From positions 1-51,971 of the forward strand of contig NZ_JADEXO010000033.1 of the NCBI RefSeq assembly GCF_015207105.1: a stretch of 51,971 nt of DNA, given 5' to 3'. This DNA is from a cf. Phormidesmis sp. LEGE 11477 (GTDB lineage: Bacteria > Cyanobacteriota > Cyanobacteriia > Phormidesmidales > Phormidesmidaceae). Shown here one piece after another: positions 41,319 to 51,391 of this stretch. Positions within the stretch are counted from its first letter, which is position 1; the number at the start of each line of letters is the position of its first letter. The translations under genes and the position numbers were made by a program. Below the pieces are notes generated by a model that worked only from the letters and a program-made list of their open reading frames with translations, did not search any database and was not told where the DNA came from.

Positions 41319-43547
41319 CTAGCCGAATCGACTAGAGGTTGACGCGATCAGGAAGGCCGCGTAGGTCAGTACATACCCCACCGTAAAGTGAGCTAGACCG
41401 ATCAAACGACCTTGAACGATGGACATTGCAACGGGCTTGTCCTTCCAGCGAACCAGGTTAGCCAATGGCGTGCGCTCATGAGCCCAGACAATGGTCTCGA
41501 TGAGTTCTTGCCAATAACCACGCCAGGAGATGAGGAACATGAATCCAGTCGCCCAGACTAAATGTCCGAATAGGAACATCCAAGCCCAAACCGCCAAGTT
41601 GTTCATCCCGTAGGGGTTGTAGCCGTTGATTAGCTGAGAAGAGTTCAGCCAGAGATAGTCGCGTAGCCAGCCCATGAGGTAGTTTGAGCTCTCATTGAAC
41701 TGGGCGACGTTACCACTCCAGATGGCCAAATGCTTCCAGTGCCAGTAGAAGGTGACCCAACCAATGGTGTTGAGCATCCAGAACATCGCTAGGTAGAACG
41801 AATCCCAACCCGAGATGTCGCAAGTGCCGCCACGACCGGGGCCGTCGCAAGGGAAGCTGTAGCCGAAGTCCTTCTTGTCGGGCATGAGCTTCGAGCCACG
41901 GCCATCTAACGCACCTTTGACCAAGATCAAAGTGGTGGTGTGAAGACCGAGCGCGATCGCATGGTGAACCAAGAAGTCACCCGGCCCAATCGCCAAGAAC
42001 AAGGAGTTGCTGCCGCTGTTGATCGCATCCAACCAGCCAGGCAGCCAGACGTTACCGCCATTAGGCCAAGCCGTAGTCGCAATGCTATCAGGGTTAGAGA
42101 GCAGCGTATCAAAGCCGTAGAGCGCCTTACCAGAAGCGGCCTGCACCCATTGGGCAAACACAGGCTCAACCAGGATCTGTTTCTCAGGCGTACCAAACGC
42201 AACCACTACATCGTTGTGGACATAGAGGCCGAGCGTATGGAACCCAAGGAACAAAGAAACCCAGCTCAGGTGAGAGATGATTGCTTCCTTGTGATCTAGA
42301 ACCCGTGCGAGCACGTTGTTCTCATTCGCCGCCGGATCGTAATCCCGGATTAAGAAGATCGCACCGTGAGCAAACGCCCCCATCATGATGAAGCCAGCGA
42401 TGTACTGGTGATGGGTGTATAGCGCCGCTTGAGTGGTGAAGTCCTGAGCGATGAACGCATAGGGCGGCAGCGCATACATGTGCTGAGCAACCAGAGACGT
42501 AACCACGCCCAAAGAAGCTAGCGCCAAAGCAAGCTGGAAGTGCAGCGAGTTATTTAGCGTGTCATAAAGACCCTTGTGACCCGCACCCAAAGCGCCACCT
42601 AACGGAGTGCCCTCGGGGGGACGGTGCGTATTCAAGATCTCTCTGATGCTGTGACCAATACCGAAGTTTGTCCGGTACATGTGGCCAGCCACGATGAAGA
42701 GGACTGCGATCGCTAAATGGTGATGCGCCATATCCGTCAGCCACAGAGACTGCGTCTGAGGATGGAAGCCACCTAAGAAGGTCAAAATCGCATCGCCCGC
42801 ACCTGTAGACGTGCCAAACACATGCTCAGCCGTATCAGGATTTTGAGCGTAAGCGCCCCAGTTGCCAGTAAAGAATGGCTGCAAGCCAGCAGGGTGAGGC
42901 TTCATGGTCAAGAAGTTATCCCAACCAACATGCACACCGCGAGACTCAGGGATGGCGACGTGAACTAGGTGACCAGTCCAAGCCAAAGAGCTGACGCCAA
43001 ACAAACCAGCCAGGTGGTGGTTGAGGCGAGATTCAGCATTCTTGAACCAGGAAAGGCTAGGACGGAACTTGGGCTGAAGGTGCAGCCAGCCAGCGAACAG
43101 CATCACCGCCGCCAAGACCAGTAGACCAACAGCACCAGCATACAGATCGCCATTGGTACGCATACCGATGGTGTACCACCAGTGATACACACCCGAGTAA
43201 GCGATGTTGACCGGGCTGCTAGAACCCGCTTGGCTAAACGCATCAACTGCGGGCTGACCAAAGTGAGGATCCCAAATCGCATGCGCGATCGGTTTTACGT
43301 TGAGTGGATCTTGTGTCCACTGTGGAAAGTTGCCTTGCCAAGCGACGTGGAACAGGTTGCCAGAAGTCCAGAGGAAAATGATCGCCAGGTGACCGAAGTG
43401 AGAAGCGAAGATCTTTTGGTAAAGATTCTCCTCTGTCATCCCGTCATGGGTTTCAAAGTCGTGGGCTGTGGCAATCCCATACCAGATCCGACGAGTAGTC
43501 GGATCTTGTGCAAGAGCTTGGCTAAATTTTGGAAATTTAGTTGCCAT
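41319..43547 (-). CDS. psaB: Photosystem I P700 apoprotein A2 (PsaB)
   Basis: A 742-residue PsaB, one half of the photosystem I reaction-centre heterodimer. It begins [20 protein letters not shown] and has eleven membrane helices with many chlorophyll-binding His. [20 protein letters not shown] holds the two cysteines for the shared [4Fe-4S] cluster FX. Length and motifs are normal. The ribosome binding site GGAGG lies shortly upstream. It follows psaA by 25 bases in one operon ending at the hairpin at 41253-41283. Confidence 0.99.
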   Translation of the reverse strand: MATKFPKFSQALAQDPTTRRIWYGIATAHDFETHDGMTEENLYQKIFASHFGHLAIIFLWTSGNLFHVAWQGNFPQWTQDPLNVKPIAHAIWDPHFGQPAVDAFSQAGSSSPVNIAYSGVYHWWYTIGMRTNGDLYAGAVGLLVLAAVMLFAGWLHLQPKFRPSLSWFKNAESRLNHHLAGLFGVSSLAWTGHLVHVAIPESRGVHVGWDNFLTMKPHPAGLQPFFTGNWGAYAQNPDTAEHVFGTSTGAGDAILTFLGGFHPQTQSLWLTDMAHHHLAIAVLFIVAGHMYRTNFGIGHSIREILNTHRPPEGTPLGGALGAGHKGLYDTLNNSLHFQLALALASLGVVTSLVAQHMYALPPYAFIAQDFTTQAALYTHHQYIAGFIMMGAFAHGAIFLIRDYDPAANENNVLARVLDHKEAIISHLSWVSLFLGFHTLGLYVHNDVVVAFGTPEKQILVEPVFAQWVQAASGKALYGFDTLLSNPDSIATTAWPNGGNVWLPGWLDAINSGSNSLFLAIGPGDFLVHHAIALGLHTTTLILVKGALDGRGSKLMPDKKDFGYSFPCDGPGRGGTCDISGWDSFYLAMFWMLNTIGWVTFYWHWKHLAIWSGNVAQFNESSNYLMGWLRDYLWLNSSQLINGYNPYGMNNLAVWAWMFLFGHLVWATGFMFLISWRGYWQELIETIVWAHERTPLANLVRWKDKPVAMSIVQGRLIGLAHFTVGYVLTYAAFLIASTSSRFG

Positions 43548-43572
43548 ATGTTTTATGTTTCCTCCGCGCTCC

Positions 43573-45849
43573 TTAACCTACCGATAACATTCGAGCCAAG
43601 AAGAACGCCCACGTCGTGGCAATCCCTCCTAGAAGATAGTGAGCAACGCCCACTGCTCGGCCCTGAGTGATGCTTAATGCGCGAGGCTGAATAGCCGGAG
43701 CTACTTTCAACTTGTTGTGAGCCCAAACAATCGACTCAATTAGCTCTTGCCAGTAGCCGCGACCGCTGAACAAGAACATTAGGCTGAATGCCCAAACAAA
43801 GTGAGCACCCAAGAACATCAAACCGTAAGCCGACAGCGCCGAACCATAGGTATTGATCACCTGAGAAGCTTGCGCCCACAGGAAGTCACGCAGCCAACCG
43901 TTGATGGTGGTTGAACTGGCTGCAAAGTTACCGCCAGTGATGTGAGAAATTGTGCCGTTATCAGACACGGTGCCCCAAACATCTGACTGCATCTTCCAAC
44001 TGAAGTGGAAAATCACAATCGAGATCGAGTTGTACATCCAGAACAAACCTAGGAACACGTGATCCCAAGCAGAGACTTGGCAAGTACCACCACGACCAGG
44101 ACCGTCGCAAGGGAAGCGGAAGCCCAGCTCACTCTTATCGGGGATAAGGCGAGAACTACGAGCATACAGCACACCCTTAAGCAGGATGAGTACGGTCACG
44201 TGAATGGTGAACGCATGAATGTGATGAACCATGAAGTCGGCAGTGCCAAGCGTAATTGGCATCATCGCGACTTTACCGCCCACGGCTACGACGTCGCCGC
44301 CGAATGCGTAGCTAGCCGGAGCCAGCGCGTTGGGCGCAGTACCAGCAGTGGCAGTGGCAGCGGTGTGCAAACCCTGAATCCACTGGGCAAAGATAGGCTG
44401 AAGCTGAATCGCCGTATCCGAGAACATGTCTTGGGGACGGCCCAAAGCCTGCATGGTGTCGTTGTGAATGTAGAGACCAAAGCTATGGAAGCCAAGGAAA
44501 ATACAGACCCAGTTGAGATGAGAAATGATGGCATCACGAACGCGCAAAACGCGGTCGAGCACATTGTTAACATGCTTAGCCGGATCGTAATCACGAATGA
44601 GGGCGATCGCACCGTGTGCACCTGCACCTACCACTAAGAAGCCACCGATCCACATATGGTGAGTAAACAGCGAAAGCTGCGTACCGTAGTCAGTCGCTAA
44701 GTAGGGATAAGGCGGCATCGCATACATATGCTGCGCCACAATGATTGTCAAAGATCCTAGCAAAGCCAGGTTTAGCGCTAGCTGCGCGTGCCAAGAACTC
44801 ACTAGGAATTCAAACATGCCAACGTGGCCTTCACCGCCAAACAGCAGCGGATCGCCTTTGTGACCATCCAAGATCTGCTTGATATTGTGACCGATACCCC
44901 AATTGGTACGGTACATATGACCAGCGACTAGGAACAAGACTGCGATCGCTAAATGATGGTGAGCGGTATCAGACAGCCATAGTCCACCCGTTACCGGATT
45001 CAAGCCCCCTTTGAAGGTCAAGAAGTCTGAATACACCGCCCAGTTCAAAGTAAAGAAAGGCTTCAAGCCTTGGGCAAAACTTGGATAGAGCTCAGCCATG
45101 AGCGCCTTATCCAGGATGAACTCGTGAGGAAGCGGAATATCTTGAGGAGCAACGCCAGCATCTAGCAGCTTATTGATCGGCAAAGATACGTGAATCTGGT
45201 GTCCAGCCCAACCTAGTGAGCCAAGCCCAAGTAAACCAGCTAGGTGGTGATTTAGCATCGACTCCACATTTTGGAACCACTCCAATTTAGGAGCAGCCTT
45301 GTGATAGTGGAACCAGCCAGCAAACAGCATCAATCCAGCCATCACCAAACCGCCAATAGCAGTGCAGTACAGCTGATATGTGTTGGTGATACCAGAGGCG
45401 CGCCACAGCTGGAACAAGCCAGAAGTGATCTGAATCCCGTGGAAGCCACCGCCGACGTCGGCGTTCAAGATTTCTTGACCAAAGATAGGCCAAACAACCT
45501 GAGCACTAGGCTTGATGCCAATCGGGTTGTTCATCCAAGCTTCGTAGTTGGAAAAGCGAGCGCCATGGAAGTACATGCCACTCAGCCAGATGAACACAAC
45601 AGCCAAGTGGCCGAAGTGAGCGCTAAAGATTTTGCGAGATATATCTTCTAGGTCACTAGTGTGACTGTCGAAGTCGTGAGCGTCAGCGTGAAGGTTCCAA
45701 ATCCAAGTAGTAGTTTTAGGTCCCCTGGCCAAAGTCCGATCAAAATGACCTGGCTTGGCCCACCTTTCAAATGAAGTGGGAGTGGGGTTTCTATCAACTA
45801 CAACCTTGGCCTTTGGAGTGGCCTCCCGCTCGCGCGGGGTAGTTGTCAT
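43573..45849 (-). CDS. psaA: Photosystem I P700 apoprotein A1 (PsaA)
   Basis: A 758-residue PsaA. It carries most of the P700, A0, A1 and antenna cofactors of photosystem I with Psa[21 protein letters not shown] opens the membrane part, and [20 protein letters not shown] binds half of cluster FX. I start at ATG 45849 ([18 protein letters not shown]) because GAGGAG lies 7 bases upstream; the frame extends 12 codons further but that part is not PsaA-like. Normal in length and motifs; intact. Confidence 0.99.
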   Translation of the reverse strand: MTTTPREREATPKAKVVVDRNPTPTSFERWAKPGHFDRTLARGPKTTTWIWNLHADAHDFDSHTSDLEDISRKIFSAHFGHLAVVFIWLSGMYFHGARFSNYEAWMNNPIGIKPSAQVVWPIFGQEILNADVGGGFHGIQITSGLFQLWRASGITNTYQLYCTAIGGLVMAGLMLFAGWFHYHKAAPKLEWFQNVESMLNHHLAGLLGLGSLGWAGHQIHVSLPINKLLDAGVAPQDIPLPHEFILDKALMAELYPSFAQGLKPFFTLNWAVYSDFLTFKGGLNPVTGGLWLSDTAHHHLAIAVLFLVAGHMYRTNWGIGHNIKQILDGHKGDPLLFGGEGHVGMFEFLVSSWHAQLALNLALLGSLTIIVAQHMYAMPPYPYLATDYGTQLSLFTHHMWIGGFLVVGAGAHGAIALIRDYDPAKHVNNVLDRVLRVRDAIISHLNWVCIFLGFHSFGLYIHNDTMQALGRPQDMFSDTAIQLQPIFAQWIQGLHTAATATAGTAPNALAPASYAFGGDVVAVGGKVAMMPITLGTADFMVHHIHAFTIHVTVLILLKGVLYARSSRLIPDKSELGFRFPCDGPGRGGTCQVSAWDHVFLGLFWMYNSISIVIFHFSWKMQSDVWGTVSDNGTISHITGGNFAASSTTINGWLRDFLWAQASQVINTYGSALSAYGLMFLGAHFVWAFSLMFLFSGRGYWQELIESIVWAHNKLKVAPAIQPRALSITQGRAVGVAHYLLGGIATTWAFFLARMLSVG

Positions 45850-46488
45850 GGAGACTCTCCTCTCTAGACAGAGAAAGAACGGCATCCCCTCTATAGCCCT
45901 AACCGAAACCTAGCTTTAGCCCAAAAACCCATTCGAGTTTTCGTCCAAGCAAGCCACTAGACTGACTTGCTAACCAGGCTAGGCAGTCGGCAAAGCACTC
46001 TCTAAAGCACTTCTTTACCTGAGCATAGAAGGGGGAATGTTCTCACGTATTATAGTCACGAGTTTGGCGGTGTATGACGAAGAGTTAACAATAGTTCAAC
46101 CACCGAAAATCCTGATGCTAGAAGGATTCCAAGCCAGAGTAATTTACGAGGTATCAAAGGAATGCCACCTGTTTTAACAAAACGCAATACTCTATAGACT
46201 CTATTGTTCTTGACGAGGTTTTCCGCTGTTTTTGACGAGCTGACGAGCGGTTTTCAACATTTTCCATAGACCAAACTCTAGGACAAAGAAAAGATTCTTG
46301 CCTTTTTAATAACTTTTATTGCCAGAGTTAAAAACTAAAGATTCTGTTTACAGCTCTTGTGCATACAAAAGAATCGCTTCAAAAGACGGCGATAGGTGAT
46401 CGCATCCCCAGTTAAGCGCGAATCAAAAAGCCAGAAAGAAAGACACTCGTCCCATATGATCAGATGATAACAATGCGGACTGAGATCG
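45850..46488. promoter_or_regulatory. psaAB upstream region
   Basis: 639 bases without a gene, containing the divergent promoters of psaAB and the lipoprotein gene. A TATAAT -10 element for psaA lies at 46054-46049 on the minus strand, which would give a leader of roughly 190 bases; a good -35 is not visible. TGACGAG repeats at 46211, 46233 and 46241 may bind a regulator. I could not find a clear HLR1 site. Confidence 0.5.
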
Positions 46489-48504
46489 ATGGTAGTGGGT
46501 TTGGTAGCAAAGATATCCGAGTTAGCGACTTACCTCAAAAAGTCCTTTCAAAAACAGTCTTTTCAGCAGAAATTTGTGCAAAGACTGGGAGGCTTGAAAG
46601 GTGCTCTCAGAAGAAGGTGCCAAAACGTCCTACCACTGCTGGTGTGCCTGCTAGTAAGCTGGTCGCTATCGAGCTGCACTAGTCAATCTCGTCAAATCCG
46701 CCTAGCAGAACTGCCGGACATTCCTAATGGTAATGAGGTGCGGCGGCTAAGTGGGCCGATTAGTGAGGTCGCCCCGCCCGCTATCTTTTCAGACCTTGCC
46801 GAACTGCAATCTGATCAGCAGCCCCAAGTGGCGATCGCCTATCCCCAGCCCGACCAGGTCATCGAAGACACCCAAATAGAAGTCCAGCTCAACATTCAAA
46901 ACTTCTCTATATATAAAGACGAGGAAATAGGGTTAGGTCCCCATATTCAGCTCATTCTAGACAACCAGCCTGCTCGATCGGTTTACAGCCTAGAAGAGCC
47001 CATCACGCTAGAAGCATTAGCACCCGGTAGCCATACCCTACGGGCGATCGCCGTCTGGCCTTGGGGGGAAAGCTTCAAGAACGAAACGGCCTACGCCCAA
47101 ACGACCTTTCACCTCTTCGGTAAAACCAACGAAAACGCGCCCGATCCAGAGCTTCCCCTCCTCACCCTGGTCGAACCGCAGGGCACTTTTGGCGCGGAGC
47201 CACTGCTGCTCGACTTTTATCTAACCAATGCACCGCTGCATTTCCTAGCGCAAGAAAATCCAGAAGATGAGCTGCCCGAGTGGAAAGTGCGTGGAACAGT
47301 CAACGGCAGGGACTTTGTTGTCGACCAATGGCAGCCAATCTACCTTAGGGGCTTTGAACCAGGCAGGAACTGGGTACAGCTCACACTGATAGACGAGCAA
47401 GGCCAACCCATCGAAAACGAGTTCAACAGCACCATTCGAGTGATTGACTATGATCCAACTCAGCGAGATGCCCTCGCTCAGCTAGTGAGAGGAGAGCTAT
47501 CGCTGCAGCAAGTGGGTAGAATTGTCGATCTAGACTATCAGCCGCCTCTAGAAGTAACTGCACCCGAGCCACCCGAAGCAACTGAGCCGAATGAAATCGA
47601 AGCTAAGCAAGCAGAAACCGAAGACGAAGAACTCGAAGTCAAGAACTTGGAAGATCTAGAGCGAGAAGATCTAGAGCGAGAAACTGAAGAAATTGAAGAT
47701 ACAGAAATAGAAGAAGAAAGTCCAGAACAGAAGAGCCTAGAAGAAAGATTGGAAACGGAGAATGTAGAAACCAAAGAGCCAAAGATCAAAGCACCTAATG
47801 AAGCACTTGATGCTGAAACGGTAGAACCTGAGCCACTAGACAATCCACTAGATAATAGAGAGCTAGAGCCCCCAGCCTCAGAAGCCGACGCAGGAACAGA
47901 GGAGATAGCGCCAGCAGGCATAGAGTCTGAACAGTTAGAATTTGAAGAGACTGAAGAGATCGAGATAGAAGAAGCTGCACCTGAAGTCGAAATCGAAGGC
48001 TCTGAAGCTGGTGAGGCTAAAGTCGATTCATCTAAGCCGGCAGAAGTTACCCCTGATCAAAGCGCAGTAGAAAAGCTAGATCCAGATGCGGCGGTCTCAG
48101 GGCCTACAGAAACACCTAAGAAGAAATCTCTATTTGAAAAATTGTTTGGGAGAAAACAGACTCCTATTCAAGCGAGTGAACCCGTCACCACCCCAAAAGG
48201 TGTGGAAGAACCTGAACCACCATTCTCAGAACCAGTCGCTCCAGCGATAACAGACGATGACACGATCTTGTCACCAGCTCAAGAGACTCAGATAGAGCCT
48301 GAAGATAAGGTTATCCCCGAAGAAACAACCAATACATTTGACATTCCAACAGAATTATCAGCCCCCGCCACGCCCAGTGACAACCTGCCAACGCCTGAGT
48401 CTGTAGACCTTGAGCCCACAGAATCTGTGACAGTAGAAAAAAGCAGCGACGGGGAATTAAAAGAGAACCAGGAAATCACGCCTGGCGAATCTTTAGGAAA
48501 TTAG
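46489..48504 (+). CDS. Large acidic lipoprotein, cyanobacterial hypothetical
   Basis: A 671-residue protein. A lipobox LSSC ends a hydrophobic segment (LPLLVCLLVSWSLSSC), with acylated Cys63; the preceding basic region is long, so an internal start may be used. Residues about 95-355 contain two beta-rich Ig-like modules (PQVAIAYPQPDQVIEDTQIE to FKNETAYAQTTFHLFG; LLTLVEPQGTFGAEPLLLDF to EFNSTIRVIDYDPTQRDALA). The last 310 residues are low complexity, dominated by Glu, Pro, Thr and Ser, with one KKKSLFEKLFGRKQ patch. Likely a surface or periplasmic structural/adhesive protein. Function unknown. Confidence 0.75.
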   Translation: MVVGLVAKISELATYLKKSFQKQSFQQKFVQRLGGLKGALRRRCQNVLPLLVCLLVSWSLSSCTSQSRQIRLAELPDIPNGNEVRRLSGPISEVAPPAIFSDLAELQSDQQPQVAIAYPQPDQVIEDTQIEVQLNIQNFSIYKDEEIGLGPHIQLILDNQPARSVYSLEEPITLEALAPGSHTLRAIAVWPWGESFKNETAYAQTTFHLFGKTNENAPDPELPLLTLVEPQGTFGAEPLLLDFYLTNAPLHFLAQENPEDELPEWKVRGTVNGRDFVVDQWQPIYLRGFEPGRNWVQLTLIDEQGQPIENEFNSTIRVIDYDPTQRDALAQLVRGELSLQQVGRIVDLDYQPPLEVTAPEPPEATEPNEIEAKQAETEDEELEVKNLEDLEREDLERETEEIEDTEIEEESPEQKSLEERLETENVETKEPKIKAPNEALDAETVEPEPLDNPLDNRELEPPASEADAGTEEIAPAGIESEQLEFEETEEIEIEEAAPEVEIEGSEAGEAKVDSSKPAEVTPDQSAVEKLDPDAAVSGPTETPKKKSLFEKLFGRKQTPIQASEPVTTPKGVEEPEPPFSEPVAPAITDDDTILSPAQETQIEPEDKVIPEETTNTFDIPTELSAPATPSDNLPTPESVDLEPTESVTVEKSSDGELKENQEITPGESLGN

Positions 48505-48525
48505 CGCCTTCACCGATTTAGAAAC

Positions 48526-49458
48526 TCACAAATCGCAGGATTCTGGCTTCAGCTCACGCTCCATCAAAGCCTCGACTGCTTCTTTAGGAGTAATGCGGCC
48601 TGAGAGCAGCCGATACACTTGTCTTGAAATTGGAACCGGAATGCCTTCTCGGTTGGCGATCGCAACCAAGACTTGAGTTGTATTCACTCCTTCAGCCGTC
48701 CCACCTAGCTCTTCTAAAATTTGTTCTAGTGACTTGCCTTGCGCTAGCCCATAGCCAACTCGGTAATTGCGGCTGAGGCTACTGCTACAAGTCGCGAGCA
48801 TATCGCCCAAGCCACTGAGCCCGTAAAACGTCTCTACTTCTGTAGCACCCAAACGTAGGCCAATCCGAATCACCTCCGGCAGCGCCCGAGTAATCAAAGC
48901 AGACTTGGCATTCGTACCCAGATTAAGCCCATCACAAACACCGACGGCGATCGCCATCACATTTTTGAGCGTGCCGCCAAGTTCCGCGCCCAGCGGGTCG
49001 CTGCTGGTATAGACCCTGAAGCTGTCCGAAGAGAAAAGCTGCTGAACGGTGGTAGCAGCCGTCAGATCTTTGCTAGCCAGCACAGTCGCCGCTGGCAGCC
49101 CACCTGATATTTCTTTAGACAGGTTCGGGCCGGATAAAACGGCGACAGCGTGGTCAGGGAAAGCGGATTGAAAGATCTGCGAAGGTGTCAGCGTGGTTTC
49201 TGGGTCTAAGCCTTTTGTAGCAGTCACTAAAATAGCAGCAGGGGGAATCGATAGCTGGCGTAGCTGCTGGGCTAGAGAAGTGACTCCCTTCATCGAGATA
49301 GCAGATAGGATCACATCAGCATCGGCGATCACATCTTCTAGACTTAGCTCCCCCCGCCTCGACCATAGTTTGACCTGGTGATTATTACTTTCTGCCAGGC
49401 GGGCAAGGGCACTTCCCCATGCTCCTCGTCCTAAAACCGCTAGCTTGAGCACGCTCAT
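48526..49458 (-). CDS. gpsA: Glycerol-3-phosphate dehydrogenase [NAD(P)+] GpsA
   Basis: A 310-residue NAD(P)-dependent G3P dehydrogenase that makes sn-glycerol-3-phosphate from dihydroxyacetone phosphate. The Rossmann motif is VLGRGAWGSALARLAES (GRGAWG in place of the more common GAGAWG); AVAVLSGPNLSKEISGGLPA, ELGGTLKNVMAIAVGVCDGL (catalytic Lys) and TFYGLSGLGDMLATCSSSLS (with the substrate Arg in SRNYR) follow. G3P is used for phospholipids and for glucosylglycerol. It is 24 bases from glpD on the same strand. Confidence 0.96.
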   Translation of the reverse strand: MSVLKLAVLGRGAWGSALARLAESNNHQVKLWSRRGELSLEDVIADADVILSAISMKGVTSLAQQLRQLSIPPAAILVTATKGLDPETTLTPSQIFQSAFPDHAVAVLSGPNLSKEISGGLPAATVLASKDLTAATTVQQLFSSDSFRVYTSSDPLGAELGGTLKNVMAIAVGVCDGLNLGTNAKSALITRALPEVIRIGLRLGATEVETFYGLSGLGDMLATCSSSLSRNYRVGYGLAQGKSLEQILEELGGTAEGVNTTQVLVAIANREGIPVPISRQVYRLLSGRITPKEAVEALMERELKPESCDL

Positions 49459-49482
49459 ACCCCTCTATTAAGCAATCGCCCT

Positions 49483-51249
49483 TTAGCCTACCGCAACCTG
49501 CGAAACAACTTCACTCGCAGGGCGAGTTGAGTTTGTCTGTGGCTTGGCACCTAGAACTTTTTCGATGGCGTAGTCAGGAATGCAGTTTTCGGCCATCAGC
49601 GTTTTGTAGTTGGCGATCGCCTGCTCGCAGTCTTGTTCGCTCCACTGGCAATAGGTCTGTAGGGTTTGCGCGATCGCATCCAACGCACCCATCCCGTAGT
49701 TTGCCTGTAAAGACAGCATCGTCCGGCGTCGACAGATATCCCCAAAAGTCAGCGCCATCTCCGAACGAACGGCATAGACAATCTGCGCCTTGATATCAGG
49801 CAGCCCAGCCACAATCGGCTCTGCTAGCTCAGGCGATTCATCCACTAAGGTCAGCAGATCTAGTGCCCTAGCCCCATAGCGCTGAAAAATATGGTCAACA
49901 ACGGTTGTAGCCAGCAGCGGCGCGTACTTTGCGATCGCCTCGACAATTCGCTGATCTGTTCGTAAAATTGCCCCCGGCAGCGGGTTGACTCTAGTTTTAC
50001 AAGGCGGAGCGCTCTGCTGACGCTGTTTATAAACCCACGTCACCATTTCCTCACCCACGCGCCGATGGGTCGTCAGCTTACCACCGATCAAAGAAACCAT
50101 ATTCACCACGCCATCTTTGGCATGGTCGTATAGCAAATGGTTACGAGAGACCGCGCCCGGCTTTTTGCTTTCGGTGTAGGGCAGTGGCCGTACGCCAGAA
50201 TAGGTAAATTTCACCGATTCTCGGCTCAGCCGCGCTGCGGGAAAGACTTTGTTAGTTTCCGCAATTAGGTAATCAATCTCATCATCATCGGCCTTCACCC
50301 GATCGAGATCGCCGCTAAATCGCAAGTCTGTCGTCCCAATCAGATACTGGCCCAGAAATGGCAGAATGAAAAACGGTCGATTATCAGTCAAAGCCTCCAC
50401 ATAGAAAGCCGCGCCGGGCGCACCGGGAAAGTCATCAACCACGATATGACTACCCTTCGTACCGCCAATTTTTTGTGTCGTGCCGATGGGTGCAGGTGCT
50501 TCGTTCTGAGTGCCTTTATCGCATACCTTATCCACCCAAGGGCCAGAAGTATTGACGATCACGCTCTTGTCGTGAGTCTTGATAGTGAAGGTCGACTCAG
50601 AGAATTCGTCTTTGCAAACTAGCTCGGTAACGCGATCGCCCTGCCGCACCAGCTGAATCACCTTCACATAGTTAAAAGCCGTCGCCCCGGCCTCCTGAGC
50701 GCTCAATATATTTTCTAGACACAGCCGTTCTGCGTACTCTACCTGCGCGTCATAATACTGTCCGGCTCCCTGCACCCCCTTCGGATTGACCTCACGAAAG
50801 AGCTGCTTCAGTTTGGCCTTGGGCAGCATCCGATGATTCAGCAAGCTCTTATCGAAGCTGAGAATATCGTACAGAATCATCCCCGCCCAAATTTCCCAGT
50901 AGCTGCGAGACCCCTTGTCATAGATCGGAATGGTTAGCTGCAGCGGATGCACCAAATGCGGCGCAGACCTCAGTAAAATCTCACGCTCAGCCAGTGATTC
51001 ACGCACCAGATTAAATTCAAAATATTCTAAATAGCGCAGGCCGCCATGCACTAGGCGCGAAGACCAGCTAGTCGTACCGCTGGCAAAATCGCCCTTGTCA
51101 ATAATAATAGTCTTCAATCCCCGCAGAGCCGCATCTCTAGCTGTTGCCGCCCCGTTGATTCCTCCACCGATCACGATCACATCGTAAGTAGTAGACTCAG
51201 TTACAGAAAAATCGCGAGTTGTAGAAGATGTCTGTGAAGGCATTAGCAA
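49483..51249 (-). CDS. glpD: FAD-dependent glycerol-3-phosphate dehydrogenase GlpD
   Basis: A 588-residue flavoprotein oxidising G3P to dihydroxyacetone phosphate with electrons to the quinone pool. The FAD-binding motif VIGGGINGAATARDAALRG is at about residues 26-44, followed by the ASGTTSWSSRLVHGGLRYLE substrate segment and FTYSGVRPLPYTESKKPG. The C-terminal helical domain (ALTFGDICRRRTMLSLQANY) is complete. It recycles excess G3P, opposite to GpsA downstream. It lies between ggpS and gpsA. Confidence 0.96.
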   Translation of the reverse strand: MLMPSQTSSTTRDFSVTESTTYDVIVIGGGINGAATARDAALRGLKTIIIDKGDFASGTTSWSSRLVHGGLRYLEYFEFNLVRESLAEREILLRSAPHLVHPLQLTIPIYDKGSRSYWEIWAGMILYDILSFDKSLLNHRMLPKAKLKQLFREVNPKGVQGAGQYYDAQVEYAERLCLENILSAQEAGATAFNYVKVIQLVRQGDRVTELVCKDEFSESTFTIKTHDKSVIVNTSGPWVDKVCDKGTQNEAPAPIGTTQKIGGTKGSHIVVDDFPGAPGAAFYVEALTDNRPFFILPFLGQYLIGTTDLRFSGDLDRVKADDDEIDYLIAETNKVFPAARLSRESVKFTYSGVRPLPYTESKKPGAVSRNHLLYDHAKDGVVNMVSLIGGKLTTHRRVGEEMVTWVYKQRQQSAPPCKTRVNPLPGAILRTDQRIVEAIAKYAPLLATTVVDHIFQRYGARALDLLTLVDESPELAEPIVAGLPDIKAQIVYAVRSEMALTFGDICRRRTMLSLQANYGMGALDAIAQTLQTYCQWSEQDCEQAIANYKTLMAENCIPDYAIEKVLGAKPQTNSTRPASEVVSQVAVG

Positions 51250-51391
51250 GGAGAAAGCTACGATGATATCCTACCGAACCTTTCTTGCCCCTGTCTGTAT
51301 CTAAAGAGGATCTTCGGATACCAGATCAGGATCTAAAATCTGCTTAAACAAGATCTGTGCAAGGTCGTTCTAGACCTAACAGAGCAGATTT

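Noticed and set aside
44059-44637. 192-codon frame antisense to psaA (and similar ones over psaB)
   Set aside because: They are antisense shadows of strongly biased, highly conserved genes; composition is not protein-like and no ribosome binding site is present.
47538-47921. 127-codon Ser-rich frame antisense to the acidic lipoprotein tail
   Set aside because: It is the mirror of GAA/GAG-rich codons (poly-Glu reads as poly-Ser/Phe antisense), not a gene.
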